Position numbers and translations under genes: made by a program. Of a DNA stretch of 64,000 nt, positions 46,008 to 57,323 are shown piece by piece. The number at the start of each line of letters is the position of its first letter. The first letter of the stretch is position 1. The stretch is from Molossus alvarezi (Eukaryota; Chordata; Mammalia; Chiroptera; Molossidae), in the NCBI GenBank assembly GCA_037176705.1, contig CM073887.1:60411001-60475000 (forward strand), written 5' to 3'. The notes beneath the pieces were generated by a model, which had not been told where the DNA came from, did not search any database, and was given only the letters and a program-made list of their open reading frames with translations.

Positions 46008-47080
46008 TGCTCCTATTGTACCCAAAGGGGTTGCCTCAGTGGCAGGAACATCACTGGCCAATACACCCTGCCTCCTCCAATAGATCCCAGCACTTGCACA
46101 AAAAGGCATTCTTTAGGATATTCTGCCAGAGATGCAACATGACTGTCTAAATATTCATTTCCACAAGCCTAAGAACTACCTAACAATGTCCTTTTTAGAC
46201 CCAACCCATTATGATTGGATCATGTGGCAAAGGGAGAGGCAGCATGTGTCACCACACCCCCACCAGCAACAGCTTGCTGAGTTCCTCTCAAAACTGCCAG
46301 CTGGGGGCTGTTCCAGGCCCAGCCTCCTGTAGACAGATGCTCTGCACACATGCCCCTTCACCTTTATAGAAGAAACACTCTTACCTGTCAGAGGCTGCAC
46401 AGCTACAGAGGCTCCTGTGGCCTGATTTGAACACTGGTACCCCTCCCAAGACCCCAACCCTTGCATTATAGGGCCCCTACCCTCCTCCACCTTCAGTCCT
46501 AATTAAGAACCCACCGGGGCTCTAGGACACTGGCCTCCATCTCCACAGACTCTATCACCCTTGCCAAGCTGTCCATGTTGATCTCTGGTTTGGAAGACAT
46601 AGCCTCTGGAGCTAGCGAAAGAATGGGAGCCGTCCCCTGGACTGAGCATGAAGAGGAAAGTCCAAAGCCCTCATTCATATATGGGAAAGCAGAGGAAGTG
46701 AGCATAGGAAGTAGATGTGAGGCCCTTGTAACAGTTTAGCTGTTGATCCTAAGCCATTACCTTGCCACCTGAGACACAGTTGCTTTATGTGTCAGAGATA
46801 ACAAGGCCTTTGGAGAAGGTGGGGAGAGGTGCTGGTGCTGCCTGGTGACCACTTGGCTGAGACCCCCACAGCCCACACTGGCTCCAACTGAATACTCATA
46901 TACTAGAGCTTGTTAAGTCACTTCAGAAACTCAGGAGAATTTGTGTCCCTCTGCTTCTGCTGATTTAGTGATGGTCAACTTCCCACAAGTTTCTGAAGCC
47001 TCTCTCTTATACTTGTGATAGCAACCTGGGGTTGGGTTTGTGTGAGATTTGGAATCTGAGAAGAAGCCACTCTCACATAC

Positions 47081-47166
47081 CTTTGTAGCTGAGCGATCTC
47101 TTGACTGATATCATCCAGTTCCTTCACACCAGTGAATTCCCCTGATCCAAGAGAACTTGAACTGTC
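47081..47166 (-). CDS. EPS15L1: EPS15L1 exon: linker into the coiled coil
   Basis: This 86-base exon is in phase 0 at its start and ends two bases into an Arg codon. The acceptor is GGTTCCAG and the donor GTATGT. It encodes [20 protein letters not shown] followed by SQEIAQLQ. The Ser/Gly stretch ends the linker, and from [15 protein letters not shown] the hydrophobic spacing becomes heptad-like, marking the start of the central coiled coil that mediates EPS15-family dimerisation and oligomerisation. Confidence 0.95.
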
Positions 47167-47406
47167 CTGGAACCAAGTTCAGACACGGTTTACATATTAC
47201 AACACCGACCTCACCACACAGCAGGGACTAGAAGATCTTAAAACAAAGAATAAAATAATCTATCCCCTTACCCCACCCCCCACCCCCCACCAAGCCTGGA
47301 CACACCAGAGGCCCCTGGGGAAGACTCACACAGGCTGCCGGCGCCACCTGGTGGCAGGCTATGGAAGAGATTCAAACATGACATGGGTGTGCCAGTGGCT
47401 ACTCAC

Positions 47407-47563
47407 CGGGATAGGGGTGCCTCTCTCTGAGGGTGGGACCATGTCCGGCGAGAGGACCTGAGGGGGGTCGATGCCTTTACTGACCTTCTGCTGAATGAAA
47501 TACATAGCTAATGCGAACTGGTCTTTGCTTAACTTCCCCGTTTGCCTCGTATCGGCCAGGGCC
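47407..47563 (-). CDS. EPS15L1: EPS15L1 exon: end of EH domain 3 and start of the post-EH linker
   Basis: This 157-base exon first supplies the last base of the EH3 Trp codon, then 52 codons, [20 protein letters not shown] onward, finishing [12 protein letters not shown]. The acceptor is TTCTCCCAG and the donor GTGAGT. The segment [19 protein letters not shown] is the second EF-hand-like loop and last helix of EH3. Its loop lacks the acidic ladder of a calcium site, as is usual for one EF-hand of an EH pair. The following intron is only 240 bases, the shortest in the window. Confidence 0.96.
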
Positions 47564-47954
47564 CTGGGAGAAATGTGGGGATGCTAATTATACATCACAA
47601 ATTTCAGATTCAGGATTCACCCAGAGCAATGAGTACCAGTCATAAAACCCATGCTTTTAATAAATGGATGACAATGATAAAAACAACATGCCATAGCACA
47701 GCATCTTTTCTCCTAAACATCCCACTTTGGGGATTAGTCCTGGCCTCTTACCGGTGCTTCCTGCCCAAAGGCTGGTCAAGAAGGGACTGTTGGGGCAGGA
47801 GGGGGCTCCCTCCTGGATATTTATTGTATGCTGGTGATAGACACAATGGTCCAGGACAAAGTAGTCACTCCCATGGAAATGAAAACTGGGCCAAGTGAAC
47901 ACTCAGATCTTTAGCCAATTCCTTCAGCCCTGGGTCACCTTAACAGCCTGGGCC

Positions 47955-48062
47955 ACTGGTTTTCAACAGAGAAAATGGCAGCAGCATTTTGGGTTTTCAT
48001 AATGAGGGGATGGGGCCTAGAAAGCCAGGCAAGGCCGAGCTACTACACAGGACAGTCCCACC
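47955..48062 (+). mobile_element. Possible MER20-like hAT relic
   Basis: CACTGGTTTTCAACAG at the start and CTACACAGGACAGTCCCA near the end resemble MER20, but the middle is poor. Confidence 0.35.
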
Positions 48063-48213
48063 TTGCTGAGATATCATTGCCCTCGTGGCTTTCTGCTATC
48101 CTGGCAGATAGAAAAGGCAGTACATAAGCTCCATGACACCCTCTGGAACCAGGAGCTGGCCACTGTGAGAAGGAAGCCACTTGGGGGTAAGGGCATTACC
48201 TCCACATCTTCCC

Positions 48214-48450
48214 GCCCTGGCTGGTTTTGCTCAGTGGTTAGAGCGTCAGCCTATGGTCCAGAGAGACCCGGGTTCGGTTCCCGCTAAGGGCACGTACCTC
48301 GGTTGCAGTTTGTCCCCAGCCCTGGTTGGGTCATGCGGGTGGCAACCATTTGATGTGTCCCTTTCACGTCGATGTTTCTCTCTCTCTCCCTCCCACTCTA
48401 TCTGAACAAAAAATGGAAAAATGTCCTCGGGTGAGGATTAAAAAAAAAAA
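48214..48450 (+). repeat. Ves SINE, type A
   Basis: Head GCCCTGGCTGGTTTTGCTCA, intact TCCTCGGGTGAGGATT block and A10-plus tail. Confidence 0.94.
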
Positions 48451-48676
48451 GAAAGAAATGACTTCCCTTCATTCAATCACTGCCCACTCAATGTGTAGCC
48501 TCTTTCCCACTGTGTGGAGTCACTGAGGAAATGAGACCATTTTCTAATGCACAGCAAGGAGAGCTGGAAATGTTGAACAAACTTAGGCCCAAACACTCTC
48601 AGTGAACAGGGCCACAGGGAGCATGGAGACCCACTGAATGTCACTAATCAAGGTTGGTTTTAAAAGTCTTCATTCT

Positions 48677-48905
48677 TGACCTGGCTGTCATTGCTCAGTG
48701 GTTAAAGCATCAGCCCACACACCAAAGGGTCAAAGGTTCAATTCCTGGTCAAGGGCACGTACCTGGGTTGCAGGTCAGGGTGCATGCAGGAGGCAACAAA
48801 TGAATGTCTCTCTCTCTCTCCTCCTCCTTCCCCCTTCCCTTCAACTCTAAAAATCAATGGAAAAAATATCCTTGGGTGAGGATTAACAAAAATATAAAAA
48901 TAAAA
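48677..48905 (+). repeat. Ves SINE, type A, with internal deletion
   Basis: Head GACCTGGCTGTCATTGCTCA. The tail is TATCCTTGGGTGAGGATTAAC followed by A/T-rich sequence. Confidence 0.88.
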
Positions 48906-50412
48906 AATCTAAGTTCTTGTCGTAGCACAAAGGCACAATAACACACTGCAACTTCTTGGTCTGCCTGAGAGGGCCAGTTCTGCTGCATACCCAACCCACA
49001 GATGCTCAGGCTCTGCTTCCTCTCTCCAGCACTTCCCCTATTCCCCATCTCTCAAGGATCATGGGCTCTGTCAGGGTCCATGCTGGTCCTGACACTATGC
49101 TGACTGACAGATGCTAGGCACTGTTTGGGAAAAGGCCCAGTCTGTTTCCCCCCTGCAACCCATCTTGCCCTGTTCTCTCCCCTTCAATTCCTTTCCCTTC
49201 CCCAGGCTAGCTGCAGACTAATTTAGACTGTCACTTCACTTTCCCAGTGGTGACTCTAGAGTTCACACAGTTATGTCCTTTCCCTCCACTCCCTGTATGC
49301 AATACTATGCGTTCCTTCTTTAATCCAAGAGTATTTGTGATATTACTTTGTCATTTATGTGTTGTTACACCACTTACAGGTTGAGGTATACGTTATAAAT
49401 TTCTTCCCTTGAATTGCCCATTTAAGTGATGATCAGAGCGTTGTATACATCCATTTCATGTGACAAAGGGGACTGAGCTTATTGGTTTCTAAAAGGGACA
49501 CTGGATCTGAAGGGGCTACAGCTGGGCCATCCCTCCACTATTATGTGACCAACTTGGGGTGTCATATATTCCTGAAGATGGCATGGCCCACTTCCTGGGC
49601 AGAGGCCTCACTTTACAACACGAAATTACTGCTCTACTTGGAGGACTCATCTCTCCAGAATTATATGAAAATTCTCTTCTTGTAACTCCTAAGTGAAGCT
49701 CCCTAAGGTCCTGGGCTCTGAGGACAAAGCTAGGAAATGACTTTCACCACTGGCCAGTTACAAAAGGAGCCACCCCAGTGATGTGAACATTGCTCTGCCT
49801 GGGCTGAGAGGAAAATGCGGGTGAGACCTCCTCCTCAACCCAGCCCTGAGGTACAGACCAGTCTCACCAAGAGCATGCCCAGTCACTGACCTGCACAGGG
49901 CATGGTCTCTAGGGCAGGCAGCTACAAACTCCACTGCCCAGGTAAGCCCTGCTGGAGCCTTTGGGGTCCTTGTTGCATATTCTCCCAGAGGTGGCTGGGC
50001 CAAGTGCCTCCACCCCAAAAGACTGTGATGAAGGCTAGACTTCCTACTAGAACCAAGAACTATCCATTCAAGCAGGTCACCCCAGAGCTCTCTAGGGGAA
50101 TGAGGCAGGAGACCTCCCTGCTGGAGGAAAGTGAACCAACATGCACAACATATAGTGTACAGGCCTTTACACCTGTACCTCACTCAGCCCCCATCAGCCT
50201 GGCGAGAATAAAGTAAGGAACAGATACAGAGGCCTGTGCAAGGCTGAGACACTCTGTCCTCCCAGGCCCCTGACCACCACCCCCTCCTGTCCTGGTTATC
50301 CCTCTAGCCCTCATATGGCAAAGCCTCATTTCCACGGAGCCCCTCTAAGCCACCCATACCCATTACTTCCACACAGCAAGGCCCAAATACTGAGATGTCT
50401 ATCTGTCCTTAC

Positions 50413-50570
50413 CATATGTGGGCTAGAAGGTTCTGGTTGAGGCCAGAGTGCATGAAGATCTCCTTCACCTCCTGGCCACTCACAAAGCCATCCAGGTCCA
50501 GATCGGTCTTCAGGAATATTTCATCAAAGCGCATCTTGTCTGCCACTGGCACCACCCAGTTTACTGTTGG
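50413..50570 (-). CDS. EPS15L1: EPS15L1 exon: first two thirds of EH domain 3
   Basis: This 158-base exon starts in phase 0 ([20 protein letters not shown]) and ends two bases into the Trp codon of HIW. The acceptor is ACCTTTCAG and the donor GTAAGG. It encodes EH3 helix 1 and an EF-hand-like loop [12 protein letters not shown] (acidic at 1, 3, 5 and 12, Ser at 9), then [18 protein letters not shown]. The functionally critical EH tryptophan is split between this exon and the next one. Human EPS15L1, from memory, has GYVSGQE and SGLTQN here, so the differences are conservative. Confidence 0.96.
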
Positions 50571-50689
50571 CTGAAAGGTTTTTGTTTTCACAATAGTTAA
50601 TCCTCAAGCTTTTCATCACCTACAAATATACATTAAAGTGCTTTCACATGCATTTTAGCAGAAAACTCTCCTCAGGACTTCATAAGCAG

Positions 50690-50760
50690 AAAGGGTAGGC
50701 AGATCCCTGTCCTATAAGAGAGGAAACTGAGGCTGAGAGAAGTTTCCACCAACTCAGTCA
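50690..50760 (-). repeat. MIR fragment
   Basis: AGAGAGGAAACTGAGGCTGA then GAGAAG matches the MIR core in reverse orientation. It is short. Confidence 0.5.
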
Positions 50761-51100
50761 ATCTCACCCAGTGGCCAGCCTGCACCCCTTTGCCCCTCAT
50801 CGTAACACCCCACTCTCCCTGTGCAGATGAGGGAGGTCAAGACCCAGCAGGTCTGTCCACCAACAGTCCTTCCACCCCCACTGCCAGGGACATGCCAGTG
50901 ATCTTCCAGGAGAGGCTTCAAATGTGTTGGGTAAGACCCTCCTGACCACCCACAGGAGATGGAAAATGGAAGGTCCATCTCCTGAGAACTGGCCCAGCTC
51001 TCATGCCAGCCTTCCTTTTCTGCCATCTTCTGTCTGCAAACGCGTCTCTGAAGCTGCCAGGGCTGTCTTGGTGCCCAGTGCCAGAATTCTGTACTCCACT

Positions 51101-51349
51101 GTTTTTTTTTTAATCCTCACCTGAGGACATTTTTCCATTTTTTGTTCAGATAGAGTGAGAAGGAGAGGGAGGAAGAGAGAGAGAGAGAAACATTGACATG
51201 AAAGGGACACATCGAGTGGCTGCTACCCGCACAACCCAACCAGGGCCGGGACAAACTGCAACCGAGGTACGTGCCCTTAGCGGGAACCAAACCCAGGACT
51301 CTCTGGACCACAGGCCGACGCTCTAACCGCTGAGCCAAACAGGTCAGGG
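51101..51349 (-). repeat. Ves SINE, type A, reverse orientation
   Basis: It starts with a T run and TAATCCTCACCTGAGGACAT and ends GAGCCAAACAGGTCAGGG. The 10-base TSD CTGTACTCCA lies at 51089-51098 and 51350-51359. Confidence 0.95.
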
Positions 51350-51570
51350 CTGTACTCCATTCTTTGTCCCTGCCCTGACTCTATGTGATATAGTAGTTCC
51401 CCCATGAGGTGTCAGCATGTGCACAGCCCTGACATGGAGCCTCTGACGAGCATGTCCAGGACTCTCGAGGGAGGATGCTGCTCTGGCAGACTACTGCAGT
51501 GCAACTTTGGCATATATAGAGCTTGGCCTCTCACACCACCTGTTCAAGTTTACTTAAGAAGGGCAAATGG

Positions 51571-51755
51571 GCCCGGCCGGTATGACTTAGTGGGTTGAGT
51601 ACTGTCTCATGGACTGAGAGGTCCCGGTTCAATTCCCGGTCAGGGCTCAATCCCAGTGAGGGGCGTACAGGAGGCAACAGATTAATATTTCTCTCTCACA
51701 TCGATGTTTCTATCCCTCTCCCTTTCTCTTGCTCTAAAAAAATAAATTAAAAAAC
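51571..51755 (+). repeat. Ves SINE, type B
   Basis: Head GCCCGGCCGGTATGACTTAG, preceded by GGGCAAATGG. It lacks part of the middle found in full copies. Confidence 0.9.
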
Positions 51756-51769
51756 CTATTTCCAAAAAA

Positions 51770-52009
51770 GCTCTGGCCGGTTGCTCTGTGGTTAGAGCAT
51801 CGGCCCATGGACCACACAGTCACAGGGTTTGATTCCGGTCAAGGGCACATACCTCAGCTGTGGTTCAGTCCCCATCCCAGGTCGGGGACGTGTGGGAGGC
51901 AGCCACTCGATGTGTCTCTCTCACATCGATGTTTCTCTCTTTCTCTCCTTCCCTTCCACTCTGTCTAAAAATAAATGGAAAAAAATCCTCGGGTGAAGAT
52001 TAAAAAAAA
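51770..52009 (+). repeat. Ves SINE, type A
   Basis: Head GCTCTGGCCGGTTGCTCTGT. It begins directly in the A-rich tail region of the previous copy and ends ATCCTCGGGTGAAGATT. Confidence 0.9.
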
Positions 52010-52018
52010 GGACAAATG

Positions 52019-52190
52019 GCCTGGCCAGTGTCTCAGTGGATTAAGTGTCTGGTCCCGGTTCAATTCCCAGTCAGGGCAAATGCCCCGCTTACAGGCTCAA
52101 TCCCCAGTAGGGGGCGTGCAGGAGGTAGCCCATCAATGTTTCTCACTCACATCAATGTTTCTGTCTCTCTCTAAAAAATCAATTAAAAAT
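52019..52190 (+). repeat. Ves SINE, type B, shortened head
   Basis: Head GGCCTGGCCAGTGTCTCAGT, preceded by GGACAAATGG and followed by GGGCAAATGCC. Confidence 0.88.
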
Positions 52191-52834
52191 GGGGAGGGGG
52201 CAAATGCCACCAAGGGTCCATTAGGGCCCATGCACCTCCTAATTCAGGGGCTTCAAGGCCCCTTAGAAGCTTGGGGATAGGCCCCTTCGATAGCTAATTC
52301 TGGATGTGTCATCTCTGACCTTCAGCACTCTCGTGGCACCAGTTCCACAGCATCTCTGCCCCCTTTTCTACAGAAGTTTCTCCTTATCTGCTTTTTCTAA
52401 ATAGGTCTCCTTCGTTACCCCAAATCTAGTAGGATCCTAACGTGAGCACCAAGAATCCACAAAGTGAGGTTGGGAAGCCAGGGCACCACTCACACAGATT
52501 GTTTCAATTTGGGGTTAAGAATAAGAAGTAGAATAACAGTACAGCAAGGAACTGGTCATAAAACCTATCAGAATCTATGGACCAAATTCAAAAAGCAAGA
52601 GCTCTGACAGAGAGAATTCAGGCAGTGAGACAGAACTGCATTTTATTTGTTACATTATGTGACTTTTGCAAGCTGCTCCCCATCTGCTGTGGAACAAAGT
52701 CAGAGGAGACGCTCATATCTAAGTGAAGAAGAGGACTGCTGTCTTAAGTCAAGTGGCTGGAGCAAGCTAAACCTCAGACACTGAGAAACCCAAGAGAGAA
52801 GTAACAGCAGGTCAGACAGGCTGAGCTAAGGGGC

Positions 52835-52853
52835 GGGGGGGGGGGGGGGGGGG
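52835..52853. repeat. Homopolymer G19
   Basis: Nineteen consecutive G, in a wider G-rich block 52830-52856. Confidence 0.9.
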
Positions 52854-53439
52854 CGGTTTCTGTCTGGGACAATGAGAATCCTGATGTTTGCTGACAAGCA
52901 GAATGACCTTATTGCCTGATTTCTGGGGTATCAGGATATGTTAACAGCAAAACCCTGATGCCTGATTGGCTACAAATCTATACAGGACAGACTTCCCCTA
53001 GAACTGGGTTTAAAGCTGGTTCAGTACCCACAGGCCCCCAGTGAATGGGAACAGACCCTGGTGATTAGAAAGAATTTAACCCCACACTTGGCCAGGAAAG
53101 CAGGACCAGGTGACCCTTGGGGGAATTCCAGACAGGGTATCACTGACCTGGAGATGAGAGAAATGGGGGAAAGGGAGCATGGTGACTATGGGTCCCCAGA
53201 AATGCCCATTCTCCTATCTGTGATTCCTCCAGTTGGCCCTATTCCTGAAGGGGACACGCCCTCCCACACTCACCTCTGACCCTAACAGTGGCCACTCGTA
53301 AAATTAGTCTAGTTTAAGAACTCCTGGCAAGAATTCTGCAGACTCAGAAGGTGCTGGGTTGTCTTGGAAAACAGCAGCTTGTGCAGGTCTAAGTGACCAG
53401 CCTTAACCCCTCTCTCTATCCTCACCCTGCCCTGGCCTT

Positions 53440-53780
53440 CTCCCTGTTTCTAGAACACACCAATTGCTCCACATCAGAGCTCTTGCACAGACTAATCCTC
53501 TGATAGCTTTTTGTCATGCAAATTTTAGCTCAGACTCACCTCATCAGTGACTGTCCAGCTGGCCCCATCTGCAGGAACATGACCCCCATTTACCCAGATA
53601 CTTCCAGGCCAAGCCCTGTCCTGGTTTCTCATGGCTGTCATTAGTTTAGGAAGGTCTCATAGACCTTCATTAGTTTATTGACTTACTTACCTTTGCCCTC
53701 TCATAAGGGCAGGGACCTGTCCCACAGTCACTGCAGCACCCCCTCCACCCCACCCCCCCAGGACCTCCAAAACACACAGG
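53440..53780 (+). repeat. L2 LINE 3' part
   Basis: TTTTAGCTCAGACTCACCTC, ATAAGGGCAGGGACCTGTCC and CACTGCAGCACCCC occur in the order and spacing of the L2 3' end. It is diverged. Confidence 0.6.
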
Positions 53781-54509
53781 GGATGGCTGGAGAGCTGCTA
53801 AAGATACCTGGTTGAGCCTCTAGACACTGGGCTTCTTAGCAGACAGCCACATAAAACTCACAAACCAAAGGTTAGCTGTGGGCCACACCCTCCACCTGGC
53901 CAGGGCACTTACAGAAGCTGTGTTAGCCTCATGACTAAGCTACTGACCCTCTCTGATCTCTTTACTCTAGGGTGCAAAGCTATGTTCTGTGACCTCCTTG
54001 AAAATGAACCTTCTGAGTTAGAGGTTTAACTTTATGCACTTCTCATTTTCATTTTCATCATATTATGAAGGTGTATGGTGGTGCTGGCTGGCCTGCTTGT
54101 CACATTCATGCTTTGCCTTAGAAACTACAAATGGGGCAGGAAATGAAGCATGATTCCAGATGAAACTCATGTTCACATTCTTGCATGTTTTAGACAATCT
54201 CACAGATCTCCTTCCATAAAGATGCTACATTTGCCAGAATAGAAAACATCTTTTTTGATATATAAGATGCTACTGTGCGTGCAGAGTCTGAACCCTCATG
54301 TGTCTTCCTAACATAAGATGGATGCCTCTCACTCACCTAATCATTCAACATATATACAATGAGCATCAAAGTACCAGAGGTTGTTCTAGACAGTAAGATT
54401 ATAACCAAGATCTAACTCTGCTCTCATGAAGCTACAAGATGTGTGTGTAAATAAACCATACATAATTCATTATGTTCCCAGGTATGGGAATCTAGAAGAA
54501 ACTGGGGTA

Positions 54510-54940
54510 GCCCTGGCCAGGTAGCTCAGTTGGTTAGAGTATCATCTAGACACGCCAAGGTTGCAGGTTCCATCCCCGGTCAGGACACATACAAGAATCA
54601 ACCAATGGCCCTGGACTGTTTGGCTCAGAGCGCGGACCAATGAGTCATGGGTTCAATTCTGGTCAAGGGCACGTACCTTGGTTACGGTTCGTCCCCAGCC
54701 CTGGCTGGGGTCGTGTGGGAAGCAGCCAGTCGATGTGTCTCTCTCACATGGATGTTTCTTTCTCTTTCTCCCCACTCCCACCCCCGCACCCCCATCTGAA
54801 GATAAATGGAAAAATACTCGGGTGAGGATAAAAACAAAAACAAACAAACAAAAAAAACCCAAGCAATGAATGCATAAATAAATGAAACAATCTCTCCCTC
54901 TCTCTCCTTTCCTCTCTCTGAAAAATCAATCAAAAAATTT
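54510..54940 (+). repeat. tRNA-headed Ves-related SINE of a distinct type, split by a Ves
   Basis: Its head differs from other copies: GCCCTGGCCAGGTAGCTCAG, then TTGGTTAGAG and AAGGTTGCAGGTTCCATCCC, closer to an authentic tRNA. It continues after the inserted Ves (from about 54858) as GCAATGAATGCATAAATAA. The flanks TCTAGAAGAAACTGGGG and TTTAGAAGAATGTGGGG are a decayed TSD. Confidence 0.85.
54608..54857 (+). repeat. Ves SINE, type A, inserted in the SINE at 54510-54940
   Basis: Head GCCCTGGACTGTTTGGCTCA, with the 3' block ATACTCGGGTGAGGATAAAA. Target copies CAACCAATG and CCCAAGCAATG flank it imperfectly. Confidence 0.92.
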
Positions 54941-55217
54941 AGAAGAATGTGGGGCAGAGAGAGTAGAACGATTGAGTGGGCAGGACCTGGGGATTACTGG
55001 GTATAGTGTGATCACATCAGGTTCCCTAATGAGGTGCCCCATGAGTGGTAGGCTCACTAAATGAGGTGCCACAGTGCGATCTGGGGGACTGCCTAAAGCA
55101 GGAGGTGCAGAGAACTGAGAGGGCCAACCCAGAGGTGGGAACTTACTGGGTATCTGAGGAAAGATAGTATTTATATGTAAGTGAATGAGAAAGTTAATTC
55201 TGAATCCCTGTAGCTAT

Positions 55218-55572
55218 CAACTGAATGATTGTGCTAAACTCATATGTTGAAATCCTAATCCCCAATGTTATAGTGTTAGAAGGTGGGGCCTTTTGAAAGG
55301 TAATTAGGTTATGAGGGTGGAGCCCTCGTGAATGGGATTAGTGACCTTATAAATGGGACCCCACAGAGTTAACTAGCCCCTTCCACTATGTGAGGACATG
55401 GTGAAAAGATGGCTGTCTGTGACCCAGAAAACCATCACTGGTTGCCCAATCTGTCCGTGCCTTGATCTTGAACTTCCAGCCTCCAAAACTATGAGATATA
55501 AATGTCTGTTGTTTATAAACCACCTATACCAGACTATGGTATTCCGTTACAGCAGCCCAAATAGACTAAAAT
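55218..55572 (+). mobile_element. Solo MST-type LTR (ERVL-MaLR)
   Basis: CTCATATGTTGAAATCCTAA, AGGTTATGAGGGTGGAGCCC, TTATAAATGGGACCCC and CTTGATCTTGAACTTCCAGC run the length of an MST LTR and end near CAGCCCAAATAGACTAAAAT. No internal region is present. Confidence 0.85.
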
Positions 55573-55715
55573 ACCTATTACAAATATTTTTAATTCAATC
55601 ATGAGCATTGCCTTTTGGTATCACAAAGTACTTCTCCCAAGAAACACCTTACTGGGGCTCTACATATGAAAATGGCTGTGCCAAGAAGTGGCCACGCACA
55701 CAAAGAGCACCATAC

Positions 55716-55949
55716 CTGTGTTTGCTTGATACTGTGCTTGGGAGACAAGCTTCCTGTGCTGTTTAGACTGCTGACACTGCCATGGGAAGGTGTGGAGCGG
55801 AGGCTGTCTTTGGGTGGGGGGCTGGCAGGCAGGACAGGCACAGCACCTGGGAACACTGTCTTCTTTCTCTTGGAGGGTGGGATGAGGGATGGGGGCAGGA
55901 CAGAGGGTACGGGCTCCTTCTCAAGCGCTCGGTAGACCAAGTGCATGGC
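55716..55949 (-). CDS. EPS15L1: EPS15L1 exon: EH2 tail and Ser/Pro-rich inter-EH linker
   Basis: This 234-base exon encodes 78 residues in phase 0. The acceptor is TGCTTACAG after a T-rich tract and the donor GTATGG. It starts [15 protein letters not shown], the last helix of EH2. It continues into a basic patch (PPSKRKK) and a low-complexity linker with many Ser, Pro and Thr ([16 protein letters not shown]). That composition suggests a flexible, phosphorylatable spacer between EH2 and EH3; the phosphorylation is inference. This linker is much longer than the one I recall for the paralogue EPS15 and is a main reason for the EPS15L1 call. The preceding intron is about 5 kb. Confidence 0.96.
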
Positions 55950-56473
55950 CTGTAAGCAGAAAAAAGAATCATGTTCAGATGGCCAGGCCAAGATCAGACA
56001 GAGAGCAGCCCTATCCGTGCTGCAGTGACAAGACAAAGATTGTTCTTTTAGAGGTCACTTCTAATATAAGCAGAGTAAAAATAAACCTCTTTTAATGAGT
56101 TATACTTTCAACGTAAAATCTTCCAAGACATTTGTTTAATCATGTGATACTGAATGAGTATAAAAGGAAGTTGATCAAGCCAAACTCCACACATATCCCT
56201 TCACTACACAGGAGGGCCACCAGCTCCAGGGCTGACAACTTCCAAAGTACTGGAATTTGGAAGTCTAAAGACGCACCACGAGAGCTATGTTTACTTCAAG
56301 ATATTCTGGAGACATGGAAACTACAGAAAAATGTACTGTGACAGGACAGGCAGCTCTCCTGTTTGAGGCAAGAAGAAAAGAAAACTTTGTCTAAAACAAA
56401 GATCAAAAGTTTATTTTAAAATGTAACAAAACCAAACAACAATTACAACCCTCCTCATTTCAAACTATTCTTT

Positions 56474-56723
56474 AGCCCTGGCCGGTTTGGCTCAGCGATA
56501 GAGCGTAGTAGGCCTGCAGTCCAGAGAGACCCAGGTTTGGTTCCTGCTAAGGGCATGTACCTCGGTTGCAGTTTGTCCCCGGCCCTGGCTGGGTTGTGCG
56601 GGTGGCGACCACTCGATGTGTCCCTTTCACGTTGATATTTCTCTCTCTCTCTTCCTCCCTCCCCACTCTATCTGAACAAAAAATGGAAAAATGTCCTCAG
56701 GTGAGGATGAAAAAAAAAAAAAA
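56474..56723 (+). repeat. Ves SINE, type A
   Basis: Head AGCCCTGGCCGGTTTGGCTC, intact 3' block and A13 tail. Confidence 0.94.
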
Positions 56724-56824
56724 TCTTTATGTTGTTATTTGCATAGAGAACAGATCCTTAACACAGGTAGGTCACTATAAAACTCTACAAAATGTTACAC
56801 CCAGCTGGTGAAGAAAAGAAACAC

Positions 56825-57320
56825 AGCACTGGCTGGTTTAGCTCAGTGGATAAAGAGTTGCAGGTTTGCCCAGCCAGCTGGTGTGGCTCAGTGGTTGAGC
56901 ATCAACCCATGATGCACCAAGAGGTTGCCAGTTCGATTCCCAGTCAGGGCACATGCCCAGGTTGTGGGCCCGATCCCCAGTGGGGGGCATGCAGGAGGCG
57001 GCCAGTCGATGTTCTCTCTCTTCGATGTTTCTATCATCTCTCTCCCTCTCCCTTCTCTCTAAAATCAATAAAGGAAAACAAAACAAAACAAAACAAAACA
57101 GTTGCAGGTTCAATTCCTGATCAAGAGTATCTCGATTGTGGGTTCGATCCCCAGCCCCAGTCAGGATCATGTGGGAGGCAACCAATCAATGTGACTCTTT
57201 CACATCAATGTTTCTCCCTCCCTCCCTCCCTCCCACTCTATCTGAATAAAAAAAAAAAATCAATGGAAAAATATTGTCAGGTAAAATATCCTCAGGTGAG
57301 GATTAAAAAAAAAAAAAAAC
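56825..57320 (+). repeat. Ves SINE, type A, split by another Ves
   Basis: Only the head (56825-56867) precedes the insertion. The copy resumes at 57100 with AGTTGCAGGTTCAATTCCTG and runs to its A-rich tail. Confidence 0.92.
56868..57099 (+). repeat. Ves SINE, type B, inserted in the Ves at 56825-57320
   Basis: It is flanked by AGTTGCAGGTTT (56856-56867) and AGTTGCAGGTTC (57100-57111), duplicated from the host Ves. The tail contains an AAAAC pentamer repeat (about 57075-57099). Confidence 0.95.
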
Positions 57321-57323
57321 ACT

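Larger units (their letters stand above)
44200..47080 (-). other. EPS15L1: EPS15L1 intron, 2.9 kb
   Basis: It contains a minus-strand Ves (44518-44769), a possible MLT1-like LTR end (45040-45122) and an MST-type LTR (45661-46007). About 45130-45650 and 46010-47080 are unrecognised. Confidence 0.7.
47564..50412 (-). other. EPS15L1: EPS15L1 intron, 2.8 kb
   Basis: It contains a weak MER20-like piece (47955-48062) and two Ves (48214-48450 and 48677-48905). The stretch 48910-50412 has no recognised element. Confidence 0.7.
50571..55715 (-). other. EPS15L1: EPS15L1 intron, 5.1 kb
   Basis: It contains an MIR piece, a minus-strand Ves, three consecutive plus-strand Ves (51571-52190), a G19 run (52835-52853), an L2 (53440-53780), a nested SINE pair (54510-54940) and an MST-type LTR (55218-55572). 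About 52200-53430 and 53790-54500 are unrecognised. Confidence 0.7.
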
